DNA of 64,000 nt from Hydrogenophaga sp. (GCF_030373245.1 NZ_JAUCZF010000007.1:1-64000), one strand, 5' to 3'; shown: positions 34,620 through 46,541, numbered from the stretch's first letter. Made by a program: numbers and translations. The notes: a model not told the origin generated them from the letters alone.

Positions 34620-34817
34620 TCATGCCGCTACCGTGTAGCCCTCTTCGCGTATGGCGTTCGCCACAGCGTCCCGCGGCAGCTCGGTTCGCACCTCGACCCG
34701 GTTCTGGCTGCGGTCGATCTGCACTTCGGCAGCGGGATCAAGCTGCCGGACGGCGGCGATGACGGCTTTCTCGCAGTGGCCGCAGGTCATGCCCTGGACG
34801 TTGAAAGATTGGTTCAT
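34620..34817 (-). CDS. copZ: CopZ-like copper chaperone
   Basis: A 65-residue HMA-domain protein: MNQSFNVQGMTCGHCEKAVIAAVRQL with the metal-binding CGHC, then DPAAEVQIDRSQNRVEV and the closing AIREEGYTVAA. It delivers Cu(I) to CopA or CueR. It is divergent from copA, with a perfect dyad (34853-34871) in its promoter. Confidence 0.95.
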   Translation of the reverse strand: MNQSFNVQGMTCGHCEKAVIAAVRQLDPAAEVQIDRSQNRVEVRTELPRDAVANAIREEGYTVAA

Positions 34818-34844
34818 GTGAGACTCCGGTGAAGAAAGGCCATC

Positions 34845-34875
34845 ATGCTGTGCCTTGACATGGTGTCAAGGTCAA
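34845..34875 (-). promoter_or_regulatory. MerR-type promoter of copZ
   Basis: Reading the minus strand: TTGACC (34875-34870), a 19-base spacer, and CAGCAT as a weak -10 (34850-34845). The spacer contains the perfect inverted repeat CCTTGACATGGTGTCAAGG (34853-34871). The long 19-base spacer with a dyad between the -35 and -10 is the hallmark of MerR-family control, so CueR is the likely regulator. Confidence 0.8.
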
Positions 34876-34901
34876 GCCTTCCCCACGATACACCTTGTGG
34901 C

Positions 34902-34932
34902 TTGACCTTCCCATGGGGGCAAAGCTTATGCT
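34902..34932 (+). promoter_or_regulatory. MerR-type promoter of copA
   Basis: TTGACC (34902-34907), a 19-base spacer with the dyad TTGACC and GGGCAA, then TATGCT as the -10 (34927-34932). The copA ATG begins only 7 bases after the -10, so the transcript would be leaderless or the real start is further downstream. Confidence 0.8.
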
Positions 34933-34938
34933 CGGCGC

Positions 34939-37341
<2,403 letters not shown>

Positions 37342-37441
37342 GTGGTGCAGGACACCGCGTTTGATGTGGGTCAAGGCCCGCATGGCGCGGCTCTGGGATG
37401 CTGGCGCCTCCAAGTGACCCGAACGATCAGGAGACCCCACC

Positions 37442-38035
37442 ATGTCCCACGAAGCCTTGCGCGTGATCCGCGACGAACACGCCAGCCTGGCTGCGATGCT
37501 GAAGTCGTTGCTGCAGATGATCCAGCGCGGGCCCGATCCCGAAGGCCGCGGTGAACACGACCGCTTTTTCGAGGTGGTGCGCGCGATGCTGTTCTACATC
37601 GATGAATTTCCTGAGAAGCTGCACCACCCCAAGGAAACCGAGTTGCTCTTTCCGCGCGTGGTCAGGGCCGCGCCCGAGACCGCTGAGGCCATCGCCCAAC
37701 TGGACCGGGACCACGAAGCGGGCGAGCATCGGGTGCGCGACCTGATGTACCTGCTGATGGCCTGGGAGTACCTGGGTGATGGGCGGCGCGCGGCGTTTGA
37801 GGATGCTGCCCGGCGCTATGTGGCGTTTTACCTGGACCACATGCGGGTTGAAGAAACGCAGGTGTTGCCGGTGGCCGAGCGCGCGCTCGGCGATGCCGAC
37901 TGGCACGCACTCAACGCGGCGTTTGCCACCAACCAGGACCCGCTGAACGCGCGCCTGCCGCGCAACCCGCAGTTCGACCGCCTGTTCACCCGCATCGTGA
38001 TGCTGGCGCCGTCGCCGGTGGGCGTGGGCAGCTGA
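37442..38035 (+). CDS. Hemerythrin-domain protein
   Basis: A 197-residue soluble protein of the HHE/hemerythrin family: RDEHASLAAML, EFPEKLHHPKETELLF, DRDHEAGEH and FYLDHMRVEETQVLP supply the histidine and carboxylate ligands of a di-iron site. It could bind oxygen, act as an iron store or sense redox or nitrosative stress. The carboxyl end is not recognised. It follows copA on the same strand with a 100-base gap. Confidence 0.85.
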   Translation: MSHEALRVIRDEHASLAAMLKSLLQMIQRGPDPEGRGEHDRFFEVVRAMLFYIDEFPEKLHHPKETELLFPRVVRAAPETAEAIAQLDRDHEAGEHRVRDLMYLLMAWEYLGDGRRAAFEDAARRYVAFYLDHMRVEETQVLPVAERALGDADWHALNAAFATNQDPLNARLPRNPQFDRLFTRIVMLAPSPVGVGS

Positions 38036-38127
38036 TCTTCCAGGGCCTTTTCGCCGCAGCCCGCAGCGGCGAGCAGGCCGGTGCCCGCTGCCCCGACCAA
38101 ACCTGGACAGGATCACAATCGCGGGTG

Positions 38128-39366
38128 ATGCCTCCGAGTCCCGCCGACCCTTCACCCGCCTCCGATTCGCGCAACACCCTCTGGCTGGCGCTGGCACTTT
38201 CGCTGGGTGCTGCGGTGTCGCTGGGCATCACGCGTTTTGCCTATGGCTTGCTGTTGCCACCCATGCGAGACGACCTGGGCTGGAGCTACACCCTGGCTGG
38301 CGCGATGAACACCGCCAACGCAGCGGGCTACCTGATCGGCGCGCTCACCTCCCCCTGGCTGATGCGCCGTTACCCGCCCACCACGCTGCTGGTGGGCGGG
38401 TCTGCGCTGGCCACGCTGTTCATGGCGTTGAGCGGCTTCTTCACCGAAGCGGGCCCGCTGTTGCTGCAACGGGCCTTGGCGGGTGTGGCGAGCGCGCTGG
38501 TGTTCATTGCCGGCGGCCTGCTGGCCGCACAACTGGGCGCGCGCCGGCCTGATCGAATGGGCCTGCTGCTGGGCCTGTACTACGGTGGGACGGGGCTGGG
38601 CATTGTGGTTTCGGCGCTCGGCGTGCCGTGGGCGCTGGAGGTGGCGGCGGGGCAGGCGCACGCCTGGGCCTGGGCGTGGTGGGGGCTGGCCGCGGTCTGT
38701 GCGGCGGCCACCGCGCTGCTGACCTGGCCGGCGCGCTGGATCGCGTGCAGTGTTGCCGTGCGCACCTCGATCACGCCGAGCGCGTCCCCAGATGCAGACC
38801 GGCTTGCCGTGCGCGTGTTTCGGCCGCGCGATTTTGCGTTCGGACTGGCGGGATACGCCGGCTTTGGCGTGGGTTACATCGGCTACATGACGTTTGTGAT
38901 CGCGTTGTTGCGCGACCAGGGCAGCAGCCCCGGCGCCATCACCGCCTTTTATGCGCTGCTGGGTTTGGCTGTGATGGCTTCGTCGCGCCTGTGGGCCGGG
39001 CTGCTTGACCGCCACCGCGATGGCCAGCCACTTGCGCGCCTCAACGCCCTGCTCGGGGTCGCGACCCTGCTGCCAGCGCTCACCAGCGCCTGGCCGCTGG
39101 TGCTGGCCTCGGGCCTGTTGTTTGGCGCCGTTTTCCTCTCGGTGGTGGCGTCCACCACTGCGCTGGTGCGGCACAACCTGCCGCCCTCACAATGGGCGGC
39201 CGGCATTTCCGCCTTCACCATCGTGTTCGCCGCTGGCCAGATCGTCGGCCCCACCGTGGTGGGCCTCATCGCCGACGGACCCGGTGGTCTGGCGCGTGGG
39301 CTGGTCTACTCGGCGCTGGCGCTATGGGTGGGGGCGGCGCTGGCGTGGCGGCAAAGAGCGCTCTAG
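38128..39366 (+). CDS. MFS transporter of the YbfB/YjiJ type
   Basis: A 412-residue transporter with about 12 membrane helices. The first helices (LWLALALSLGAAVSLGITRFAYGLLLPPMRDDLGWSYT) match the YbfB/YjiJ group, and the loop between helices 2 and 3 has MRRYPPT. Substrate unknown; members often move small organic compounds. A GTG three bases earlier is an alternative start. It lies between the copper and polyamine islands. Confidence 0.85.
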   Translation: MPPSPADPSPASDSRNTLWLALALSLGAAVSLGITRFAYGLLLPPMRDDLGWSYTLAGAMNTANAAGYLIGALTSPWLMRRYPPTTLLVGGSALATLFMALSGFFTEAGPLLLQRALAGVASALVFIAGGLLAAQLGARRPDRMGLLLGLYYGGTGLGIVVSALGVPWALEVAAGQAHAWAWAWWGLAAVCAAATALLTWPARWIACSVAVRTSITPSASPDADRLAVRVFRPRDFAFGLAGYAGFGVGYIGYMTFVIALLRDQGSSPGAITAFYALLGLAVMASSRLWAGLLDRHRDGQPLARLNALLGVATLLPALTSAWPLVLASGLLFGAVFLSVVASTTALVRHNLPPSQWAAGISAFTIVFAAGQIVGPTVVGLIADGPGGLARGLVYSALALWVGAALAWRQRAL

Positions 39367-39487
39367 GGATTCGAGGACATTCGGATCGATCTGGACGCGT
39401 GCTGGCCACTGAGATTGGACTCAGGCGACGCGCGCAAACCCGGTATCGTCGAGGGCCTGCGCTTTCAACATCCAAACAGCAACAGCC

Positions 39488-40432
39488 ATGGCCCTCGGAC
39501 AGTTCGCCTACGCCAACAACAGCAACCGGTTTCTCGCCTGCGAGCCGCTGGCCGATCAGCCGTTCGCGGTCTGCGGCATCCCGTTCGACGGGGTGGTGAC
39601 CAATCGGCCCGGCGCGCGCTTTGGTCCGGCGGCGATCCGTGCCGCCAGCCTGATGCTGTGCGACGGCATTCACCCGGTGTTCGACGTCTCGCCGCTGGAC
39701 CAGCTGGGCGATGCGCTGGACATGCGCTTGCCCAACGCCTCGCCTCTGCCCGAGGTGCGCCGGCACATCGAGGCCCAGGCGGCAGCGCTGATGGCGAAAC
39801 ACCACGCGGTGTTTCTTGGCGGTGACCATTCGGTCACGCTGTCGCTGCTGCGCGCTGCGCAGGCGCAGCATGGCGGTGGCGAGCCGCTGGCGCTGGTGCA
39901 TTTTGATGCGCACTGCGACACCTGGAGCGATCACTTCGGCGAGCCCTCGGGCCACGGCACCTGGACCTACGAGGCCTTGCAGGAAGGGCTGGTGAGCGCG
40001 GCGCACACGGTACAGATCGGCATCCGCTCCAGTGGCGAGCGCGCCGCGCGCGAGTACGTGGCCGACCAGGGCGGACAGATTTTCACCGCTCGCTCGCTGC
40101 GCGGCCTTGACGGTGCGGGGCTGCGACCGGCGATCGAGGCCATTCGCGCGCGCATCGGCCAGCGGCCTTGTTACCTCACGCTGGACATCGACTGCCTGGA
40201 TCCGGCCTTTGCGCCTGGCACCGGCACGCCAGAGCCCGGCGGCATGACGAGTTCGCAGGTGCTGACCTTCATCGAAGAGCTGGCCGACCTGAATTGGATC
40301 GGCATGGACTGCGTGGAGGTGGCGCCCGCTTACGACCACGCCGAGCTCACCACCAACGCGGCTTCTGCCTTTGTCTGGACCTACCTCAGCGGTCAGGTCG
40401 CCAAACGACTCGACCGCCTGAAGGGAGCCTGA
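39488..40432 (+). CDS. speB: Agmatinase
   Basis: A 314-residue ureohydrolase that splits agmatine to putrescine and urea. Manganese ligands: FLGGDHSV, HFDAHCDTW and LDIDCLDPAFAPGTGTPEPGG; the GIPFDG N-terminal motif and E in the CVEVAPAYD segment are also present. The order and neighbours (a putrescine oxidase 2 bases downstream) point to agmatine rather than arginine or guanidinobutyrate as substrate, though paralogues differ. Start ATG 39488. Confidence 0.9.
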   Translation: MALGQFAYANNSNRFLACEPLADQPFAVCGIPFDGVVTNRPGARFGPAAIRAASLMLCDGIHPVFDVSPLDQLGDALDMRLPNASPLPEVRRHIEAQAAALMAKHHAVFLGGDHSVTLSLLRAAQAQHGGGEPLALVHFDAHCDTWSDHFGEPSGHGTWTYEALQEGLVSAAHTVQIGIRSSGERAAREYVADQGGQIFTARSLRGLDGAGLRPAIEAIRARIGQRPCYLTLDIDCLDPAFAPGTGTPEPGGMTSSQVLTFIEELADLNWIGMDCVEVAPAYDHAELTTNAASAFVWTYLSGQVAKRLDRLKGA

Positions 40433-40434
40433 GC

Positions 40435-41751
40435 ATGTGGGGGACTTCACTCATCGGATCGGACACCCAGCTCAATCAGAAGAGCTACTACGAGGCCAGC
40501 GTGAGCCGGCCCGCTCCCCAGCCTTCGGTGCAGGGCGCTGTGCAGGCCGACGCGGTCGTGATCGGTGGCGGTTTTGCCGGTCTCTCGGCGGCGCTGGAGC
40601 TGGCCCGGCGCGGCATGAGCGTGGTGCTGCTGGAGGCCGACCGCATCGGCAGCGGCGCCAGTGGACGCAATGGCGGCCAGGCCATCGTGGGCTACGCCAG
40701 CGGTCAGGGCCCATTTGAAGCCCAGCTGGGCGCAGAACGTTCGCAGCAAGCGTGGGACATGTCGGTGCAGGCAGTGGACCTGATTGAGCAGCGCATCGCC
40801 GAGCACGGCATCGCATGCGACTGGCAGCGCGGCTACACCTACGTGGCCGATTCGCGCCACAAGGCGGACGTGCTGCGCGAGGAGTTTGACGACCACAGCA
40901 GACGCGGTATCGACTGCGACTGGGCCGAGGGCGCCGACGTGTCGCGCCACATCGGCAGCGAGCGCTACGCGGCGGCATTCCACGAAAAGCGATCGGGCCA
41001 CCTGCACCCGCTGAAGTACGCGCTGGGGCTGGCGAAAGCGGCGCAGGCAGCGGGGGTGCGTATATTTGAAGGCTCGCCGGTGCTCGGGCTGCGCCGGGGC
41101 GATCCGCTGGTAGCCGTGACGGCCGGCGGCCAGGTGACGGCGAAGTTTGGCGTGCTCGCGGGCAACTGCATGCTGCCCGAGTATGGCGCGCAGGTGGCGC
41201 CCGACATCGCGCCGCGCATCATGCCGGTGGGCACCTACATCGTGGGCACAGCGCCGCTGGACCCAGATCTGTGCGTGCGCCTGATTCCGCACCATGCGGC
41301 CGTTTGCGACAACAACTTCGTGCTCGACTACTTCCGCTGCAGCGCCGACCACCGCCTGCTGTTTGGTGGCCGGGTGAGCTACACGACGCGCACGCCGCGC
41401 AATCTGAAAGATGTGATGGCCCGGCGCATGGCCGAGGTGTTTCCCGAGCTCAAGACCACCCCGGTGGAGTTTGTCTGGGGCGGCTTTGTCGACATCAGCA
41501 TGAATCGCGCGCCTGACTTTGGCCGGCTGGGCAGCAACCTGTACTACCTGCAGGGCTTCAGTGGCCACGGCGTTGCGCTCACCGGGCTGGCCGGACAGCT
41601 GGTGGCCGAGGCGGTGGCCGGTCAGGCCGAGCGTTTTGATCTGTTTGCCGCGCTCCAGCACCGCCGGTTTCCGGGCGGGCCGATGCTGCGCACGCCCAGT
41701 CTGGCGCTTGGCATGCTTTGGCATCAGGTGAAGGACGCATTGGGCAAGTAG
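40435..41751 (+). CDS. puuB: Gamma-glutamylputrescine oxidase (FAD)
   Basis: A 438-residue DAO-type flavoprotein. GGGFAGLSAALELARRG binds the FAD ADP part; EADRIGSGASGRNGGQ follows; the C-terminal FAD-binding end is YYLQGFSGHGVALTGLAG. PuuB oxidises gamma-glutamylputrescine to the aminoaldehyde, releasing ammonia and hydrogen peroxide. It starts 2 bases after the agmatinase stop codon, so they are co-translated. Paired with puuA, puuC and puuD downstream. Confidence 0.9.
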   Translation: MWGTSLIGSDTQLNQKSYYEASVSRPAPQPSVQGAVQADAVVIGGGFAGLSAALELARRGMSVVLLEADRIGSGASGRNGGQAIVGYASGQGPFEAQLGAERSQQAWDMSVQAVDLIEQRIAEHGIACDWQRGYTYVADSRHKADVLREEFDDHSRRGIDCDWAEGADVSRHIGSERYAAAFHEKRSGHLHPLKYALGLAKAAQAAGVRIFEGSPVLGLRRGDPLVAVTAGGQVTAKFGVLAGNCMLPEYGAQVAPDIAPRIMPVGTYIVGTAPLDPDLCVRLIPHHAAVCDNNFVLDYFRCSADHRLLFGGRVSYTTRTPRNLKDVMARRMAEVFPELKTTPVEFVWGGFVDISMNRAPDFGRLGSNLYYLQGFSGHGVALTGLAGQLVAEAVAGQAERFDLFAALQHRRFPGGPMLRTPSLALGMLWHQVKDALGK

Positions 41752-41899
41752 GGCTTGCCAGGGTGAGCCGGCCGGGCGCACCTTGGCATTCGTGCCTCGC
41801 ACCTCAGTCCGCGAAAGCCAAACCGCGCACGGCGCAACTCGCGCAGAGCTTCCCTAGAATGCACAGCCATGGTGCTCATCTTCCCATCCCATTGATGCG

Positions 41900-43282
41900 A
41901 TGGCATTGCGCAAAGTACGAACCCTGCTGACCGGGACCGCGTCCATCTGGACACGGCGCTTTGCGGTGTTGAGTGCGCTGTGCGTGGTGCTGACCGCCCT
42001 GGTCAGTGCGACCTTGCTGTCCAAGTCGGTGGCCGAACGCATGATTCGGCACAACGCAGAGCTGGCTCAGGACTTTGTGGGCAGTCTCATGCGCATGCAC
42101 CGTGGCGAGGATTTTTTCCTCAACAGCACGGACACCCGCAGCATGGTGCTGATTTTTGACGAATTGGCGCGCATGCCGGGGCTGGGGCATGCCAATGTGT
42201 TTGGGCCGAACCGCCAGGTGTTCTGGTCCACGAACCCGGCGGCAATCGGGCAGGAGGTTGGCGCCAACGAGGAGCTCGACGGCGCCTTGTCGGGGCGGCT
42301 CGAAGTGGAGAGTGAGCTGTTGGATACCGCCAGCTTCATCAAGCCCGAGCATGCCTTTCTGCGCAGCGATGCGCGCGATGCGATTGAGGTGTACATCCCG
42401 GTCAAGGGTCCGGACCAGAGGGTGGTCGGGGTGGTGGAGCTGTACATGCTGCCCGATCACCTGATCGACTCCGTTCATGAAATGACGCGCTTCGTCTGGA
42501 CCGCCTGTGTGATCAGTGGGCTGGTGATTTACCTGGCACTGGTCTGGCTGGTGATGCAGGCCGATCGGCAGATCGCGCGGCAGCAGCGCACCATCGTGGC
42601 CAACGAGTCGCTGGTGGCGGTGGGTGACATGGCTTCGGCGGTGGCGCACGGCTTGCGCAATCCGCTGGCGTCCATCCGCTCCAGCGCCGAGCTGATTGCC
42701 ATGGGCCCGGAACGGTCGCAGGCGAACGACATCATGTCGGAGGTGGACCGGCTGCAGACCTGGATCGCCAAGTTGCTGGCCTATGCCCAGCAGGGAGGGC
42801 GCTCGCTCGGCGAGGTGAGGGTGGAGCGCCTGGTGGAACAGCTCGCGCGCGATCATCTTCCGCGCATGGAGCGTCAGCAGGTCCAGCTGCTGCGGGACTG
42901 GCCTGAGGATCTGCCCACCATCTGGGCCGATGCGCCAGCGTTGGAGCAGGCGCTGGAGAACCTGGTGAGCAATGCGCTGGATGCCATGCCCAACGGCGGC
43001 TCGCTGCGGCTGACCATTCGTGCTGACGCCAAAGGCCTGACCGTGACCGTGGCCGACACCGGCGTGGGTATCGCGCCGCAGGATCTGGGCAGCGTTTTCA
43101 CACCCTTTCACACCACCAAGCGCAAAGGCCTGGGCGTTGGCCTGCCGTTGGCTCGGCGCAGCGTGGAGCGCGTGGGCGGCACGCTGCACCTGGAGAGCGC
43201 ACAGGGTGTGGGAACGCTGGCCATTGTGCAATTGCCTTTGCTGGACGAACGCAGGGCCAAGTTGATGGATAACCCCTCATGA
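41900..43282 (+). CDS. Membrane sensor histidine kinase
   Basis: A 460-residue sensor. Transmembrane helices at about 20-42 and 198-220 bracket a periplasmic sensory region of about 150 residues without a recognised domain. Then HisKA with the phospho-acceptor histidine at about 250 (AVAHGLRNPLASI) and HATPase (LENLVSNALDAMPNGG, DTGVGIAPQDLG, GLGVGLPL). No HAMP domain is obvious. Its stop overlaps the response regulator start by 4 bases. The two genes lie inside the polyamine island, so polyamines, amino acids or nitrogen status are likely inputs. Confidence 0.92.
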   Translation: MALRKVRTLLTGTASIWTRRFAVLSALCVVLTALVSATLLSKSVAERMIRHNAELAQDFVGSLMRMHRGEDFFLNSTDTRSMVLIFDELARMPGLGHANVFGPNRQVFWSTNPAAIGQEVGANEELDGALSGRLEVESELLDTASFIKPEHAFLRSDARDAIEVYIPVKGPDQRVVGVVELYMLPDHLIDSVHEMTRFVWTACVISGLVIYLALVWLVMQADRQIARQQRTIVANESLVAVGDMASAVAHGLRNPLASIRSSAELIAMGPERSQANDIMSEVDRLQTWIAKLLAYAQQGGRSLGEVRVERLVEQLARDHLPRMERQQVQLLRDWPEDLPTIWADAPALEQALENLVSNALDAMPNGGSLRLTIRADAKGLTVTVADTGVGIAPQDLGSVFTPFHTTKRKGLGVGLPLARRSVERVGGTLHLESAQGVGTLAIVQLPLLDERRAKLMDNPS

Positions 43283-44670
43283 GCTACAGCGTTCTGATTG
43301 TTGAAGACGAGCCGGTGCTTGCGCGCAACATGCAGGCTTACCTGGAGCGCCATGGTGTGTCCTGCCAGCTGGCAGACAGCGGGGAGGAGGGCCTGTCTTT
43401 GCTGGAGGCGGTCAGGCCCGACGTGGTGGTGCTGGATCACAACCTGCCGGGCAAGACGGGTCTGGAGGTGCTGGGCATCATGCTGACCCGCGAGCCCAAG
43501 CTCAGCGTTGTGATGGTCACTGGCCACGGCAGCGAGCAGCTGGCGGTGGATGCGATGCACGCAGGCGCGTTTGATTATTTGATCAAGCCTGTGTCGCTGC
43601 ATCAGCTCAAGCAGGTGCTGGACCGCTCGGTGCAGCAACAGCGGCAGAGTCAGGAATTGCGTCACTTGCGCGAGGGTTCCGGGGCTTTGCCGGCGGCGCA
43701 GGGTCTGGCGGCGCTGGTGGGGCAGTCGGCCCCGATGCAAAAGCTGGTGGCTCGTCTGAAGCAGATCGTGGACGCTGACGCACGTCTCACGGAGGGGCAC
43801 TCGCCGGCCGTGCTGATCTGTGGCGAGACGGGTACCGGCAAGGAGTTGGTGGCCAGGGCGCTGCATTTTGAAGGTCCTCGCCGGGCCGGGCCTTTTGTGG
43901 AAATCAATTGCGCGAGTCTGCCGGCCCACCTGGTGGAGAGCGAACTGTTTGGCCATGAACGTGGCGCTTTCACCGATGCGCGTGAACGGCGCCTCGGGCT
44001 GGTGGAAGCTGCGCACGGCGGTACGCTGTTTCTGGACGAGGTGGGTGAACTGGAGCTGCCCACCCAGGCCAAGCTGTTGAAGTTGCTGGAGGACCACGAG
44101 GTCCGCCGGCTGGGAAGTGTGCGCATGCAGTCGGTGGATGTGCGCGTGCTGGCGGCCACCAACCGTCCGTTGGAGGACATGGTGAAAGAAGGGCGGTTTC
44201 GCAGGGACCTGTTTTTCAGGCTGGGCGCCTTGCGTGTGGACTTGCCCGTCTTGCGCGAGCGCGCTGGCGACGCGGTGGTGCTGGCCGAGGCGTTTCTGGC
44301 CAGATCGGTCAGGCGCTATGGCAAGGCGGGTCTTCGTTTTTCACCGGAAGCCCTGCAACGCCTGATGGACCATGCCTGGCCGGGCAACGTGCGCGAGCTC
44401 TCCAATGTGGTGGAGCAGTGCGTGATGCTCGCCACCGATGATGTGATCGAGTTGGACGATCTGTCCCTGCCGGTGCCGCTGGACCCGGACATTCCTGCCC
44501 TGGATGCGGTCAACCTGCAGGCTGCGCCCAGCAGCCTGCCCGAGGCTGAGCGGCGCTGGTTGCTCAGTGCGCTGGAGCGAAACCGCTGGAACGTGACCCA
44601 GGCCGCGCGTGCCCTCGGAATCTCGCGCGACACCTTGCGCTACCGGATTGACAAGTTCGGGCTGAGGTGA
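43279..44670 (+). CDS. NtrC-family sigma-54 response regulator
   Basis: A 463-residue activator: receiver domain with the phospho-acceptor Asp53 (VVLDHNLPG), an AAA+ domain with Walker A GETGTGKE, the sigma-54 contact loop GAFTDA, LFLDEVGELELPTQAKLL (Walker B), a DLFFRLG segment and a C-terminal Fis-type helix-turn-helix (RNRWNVTQAARALGISRDTLRYRID). It needs sigma-54 promoters; none with the GG-N10-GC spacing was obvious nearby. Confidence 0.94.
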   Translation: MSYSVLIVEDEPVLARNMQAYLERHGVSCQLADSGEEGLSLLEAVRPDVVVLDHNLPGKTGLEVLGIMLTREPKLSVVMVTGHGSEQLAVDAMHAGAFDYLIKPVSLHQLKQVLDRSVQQQRQSQELRHLREGSGALPAAQGLAALVGQSAPMQKLVARLKQIVDADARLTEGHSPAVLICGETGTGKELVARALHFEGPRRAGPFVEINCASLPAHLVESELFGHERGAFTDARERRLGLVEAAHGGTLFLDEVGELELPTQAKLLKLLEDHEVRRLGSVRMQSVDVRVLAATNRPLEDMVKEGRFRRDLFFRLGALRVDLPVLRERAGDAVVLAEAFLARSVRRYGKAGLRFSPEALQRLMDHAWPGNVRELSNVVEQCVMLATDDVIELDDLSLPVPLDPDIPALDAVNLQAAPSSLPEAERRWLLSALERNRWNVTQAARALGISRDTLRYRIDKFGLR

Positions 44671-44878
44671 GCGCGGCCGCCGGGTGCCGCGCTTCCCGCT
44701 GAAGCTGGGCCGAACCGCCCAGGCCGCCATCTCCCCGACGCCGTCCTCTGCTGCGGTCGGCGTCTCTGTCGATCTCGCCAAGCGGGGTGCCGATGACGCG
44801 ACCGGTGATGACCGTGGAGGCCGCGGACGTGGCAAGGACGATGGCGCCAAACGCACCTGATCCGCGCGTGCCCGGGTT

Positions 44879-46363
44879 TTAGCGCCGGGAGGGCTGGCCG
44901 CGCACCGCCGCGGCCAGCATCGGCCCGCAGCGCTCGATTTCGCTCAGAGGTGCGTAGCCGTACCCAATGATCAGGCCGCGCAGATCCTGGCGTGTCAGGC
45001 AATAGGCCGACAGCGGCCGCACGGTGAGACCCTGTTGCGCTAGGCGGTGCGCCAGGGCGCGGTCGTCGGTGCCCGTGGGCAGTCGCAGGCACAGGTGCAG
45101 GCCTTGTTCTGCGCCGCTGATGTAGGTGTCTTTGCCCAGCACCGGCCTGAGGGCTTCCAGCAAAGCGGCGCGCCGTTCTGCATAGCTTTTTCGGGCGCTG
45201 CGCAGTGCGCTGCTGAAGTGCCCCATGTCGATGAACTCGGCCAGTGCCGCCTGCATGGGCATATTGCCCGGTCGGTTGAGGTCGTAGTGCGCCTGCCTGA
45301 AGGACTCCACCAGCGGCTTGGGGACCACCAGGTAGGCGAGCTTGATGCCGGGGTAGAGCACCTTGGAGAAGGTGCCCATGTAGAGCACCCGGCCATCGGT
45401 GTCCAGGCCTTCGAGCGAGGACAGGGGCGGGCCGCTGAAGCGGTATTCGCTGTCGTAGTCGTCCTCCAGTACCCAGGCGCTGTGGCGGCGCGCGGCGTTG
45501 AGCAGTTGCTGGCGGCGCGGCAGCGACATCACCGCACCCGTCGGGTACTGGTGCGAGGGTGTGACGTAGATCAGCCGGGGCGGCTGCGCCGGGTTGGCGT
45601 CTTCGGGGCGAATGCCTGCCTGGTCCACCGGTACCGGCGAGGCGATGAGGCCGGTGGCCATGAAGGCCTTGGCCGCGCCCCAGTAGGCCGGGTCTTCGAT
45701 CCAGACGGTGTCGCCGTGATCCGCCAGCAGGCGTGCGCACAGTTCGAGCGACTGCTGCGTGCTGGTGGTCACGATGACCTGGTCGGCATCGAGCTGCACG
45801 CTGCGCGAGACCCGCAGGTAGTCGGCGATGGCGCGGCGCAGCGGCGCATAGCCGCCCGAGGCGTTGTAGTCCAGCATGTCCGGGTAGGTCATGCGCCAGT
45901 GCTTGTTTTGCAGCCGCTGCCACAACGAGAGCGGAAAGGCGCTGAAGTCGGCAATGCCCGGCGTGAAGGGCTGCACCTCCAGCGCGCTGGCCGAAAACTG
46001 CGTGGCCAGCACTTCGCCTCGTGCCGACAGCCGGCCCGCTGGCACCGGCGCCAGACCGGTCTGGCGCAGCGGGGCGGCGCCGCGGTTGCGCGCCCGGGGC
46101 ACACTGTCGCTCACATAGGTGCCGCTGCCGACCCGGCTGGTCAGGTAGCCCTCGACGCTGAGCTGGTTGATGGCGGCCACCACGGTGTTGCGCGACAGGT
46201 TCAGGTCTTGCGCCAGATCGCGGCTGGAAGGCAGGCGATCGCTGGTTGCCAGTTTGCCGTCCAGCATGGCGCGACGCAGCGCCTCGTAAAGCTGGCGGTG
46301 CAGTGGCAGCGGGTCTTGCGAGCCCAGCCGGTGCATCTCGGCTTGCAGGAATTCGGACAACAT
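44879..46363 (-). CDS. MocR/PdxR-type regulator (GntR DNA-binding plus aminotransferase)
   Basis: A 494-residue fusion: a GntR-type winged helix at the start (LHRQLYEALRRAMLDGKL, LPSSRDLAQDLNLSRNTVVAAINQL, YLTSRVGSGTYV) and an aminotransferase class I-like domain with a PLP lysine (GTFSKVLYPGIKL), VTPSHQYPTG and LEDDYDSEY. MocR proteins sense PLP-linked amines or GABA; members beside GABA and putrescine genes activate them. Start ATG 46363, divergent from puuD, sharing a 198-base region with an inverted repeat. Confidence 0.92.
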   Translation of the reverse strand: MLSEFLQAEMHRLGSQDPLPLHRQLYEALRRAMLDGKLATSDRLPSSRDLAQDLNLSRNTVVAAINQLSVEGYLTSRVGSGTYVSDSVPRARNRGAAPLRQTGLAPVPAGRLSARGEVLATQFSASALEVQPFTPGIADFSAFPLSLWQRLQNKHWRMTYPDMLDYNASGGYAPLRRAIADYLRVSRSVQLDADQVIVTTSTQQSLELCARLLADHGDTVWIEDPAYWGAAKAFMATGLIASPVPVDQAGIRPEDANPAQPPRLIYVTPSHQYPTGAVMSLPRRQQLLNAARRHSAWVLEDDYDSEYRFSGPPLSSLEGLDTDGRVLYMGTFSKVLYPGIKLAYLVVPKPLVESFRQAHYDLNRPGNMPMQAALAEFIDMGHFSSALRSARKSYAERRAALLEALRPVLGKDTYISGAEQGLHLCLRLPTGTDDRALAHRLAQQGLTVRPLSAYCLTRQDLRGLIIGYGYAPLSEIERCGPMLAAAVRGQPSRR

Positions 46364-46512
46364 GGGTGATTTGGAAGAGGTGTCTGGTTCAGCATGCACC
46401 TTGGATCTGGCCTTGTCAGGCCAAAGGAGCGTGCTCCCCTCGGGCGCGAAGAACCCAGGAAGTGCAGAGGGCGCGCAGGAATTGGCCCCTTTGCTGGCCG
46501 CCAAATGGCTCT

Positions 46513-46541
46513 GATTGTGATCCAATTGCGGCACCACAATC
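46513..46541. promoter_or_regulatory. Inverted repeat in the mocR-puuD promoter region
   Basis: GATTGTG (46513-46519) and CACAATC (46535-46541) form a perfect 7-base dyad with 15 bases between. It lies 21 bases before the puuD ATG, within the divergent spacer, so it is the likely binding site of the MocR regulator. Confidence 0.55.

Noticed and set aside
39403-39420. Possible sigma-54 promoter before agmatinase (TGGCCAC, TGAGA, TTGGA)
   Set aside because: The spacing does not give the required GG-N10-GC arrangement.
40168-40434. Upstream in-frame extension of PuuB into agmatinase
   Set aside because: Family start is MWGTSLIGSD at 40435, directly after the agmatinase stop codon.
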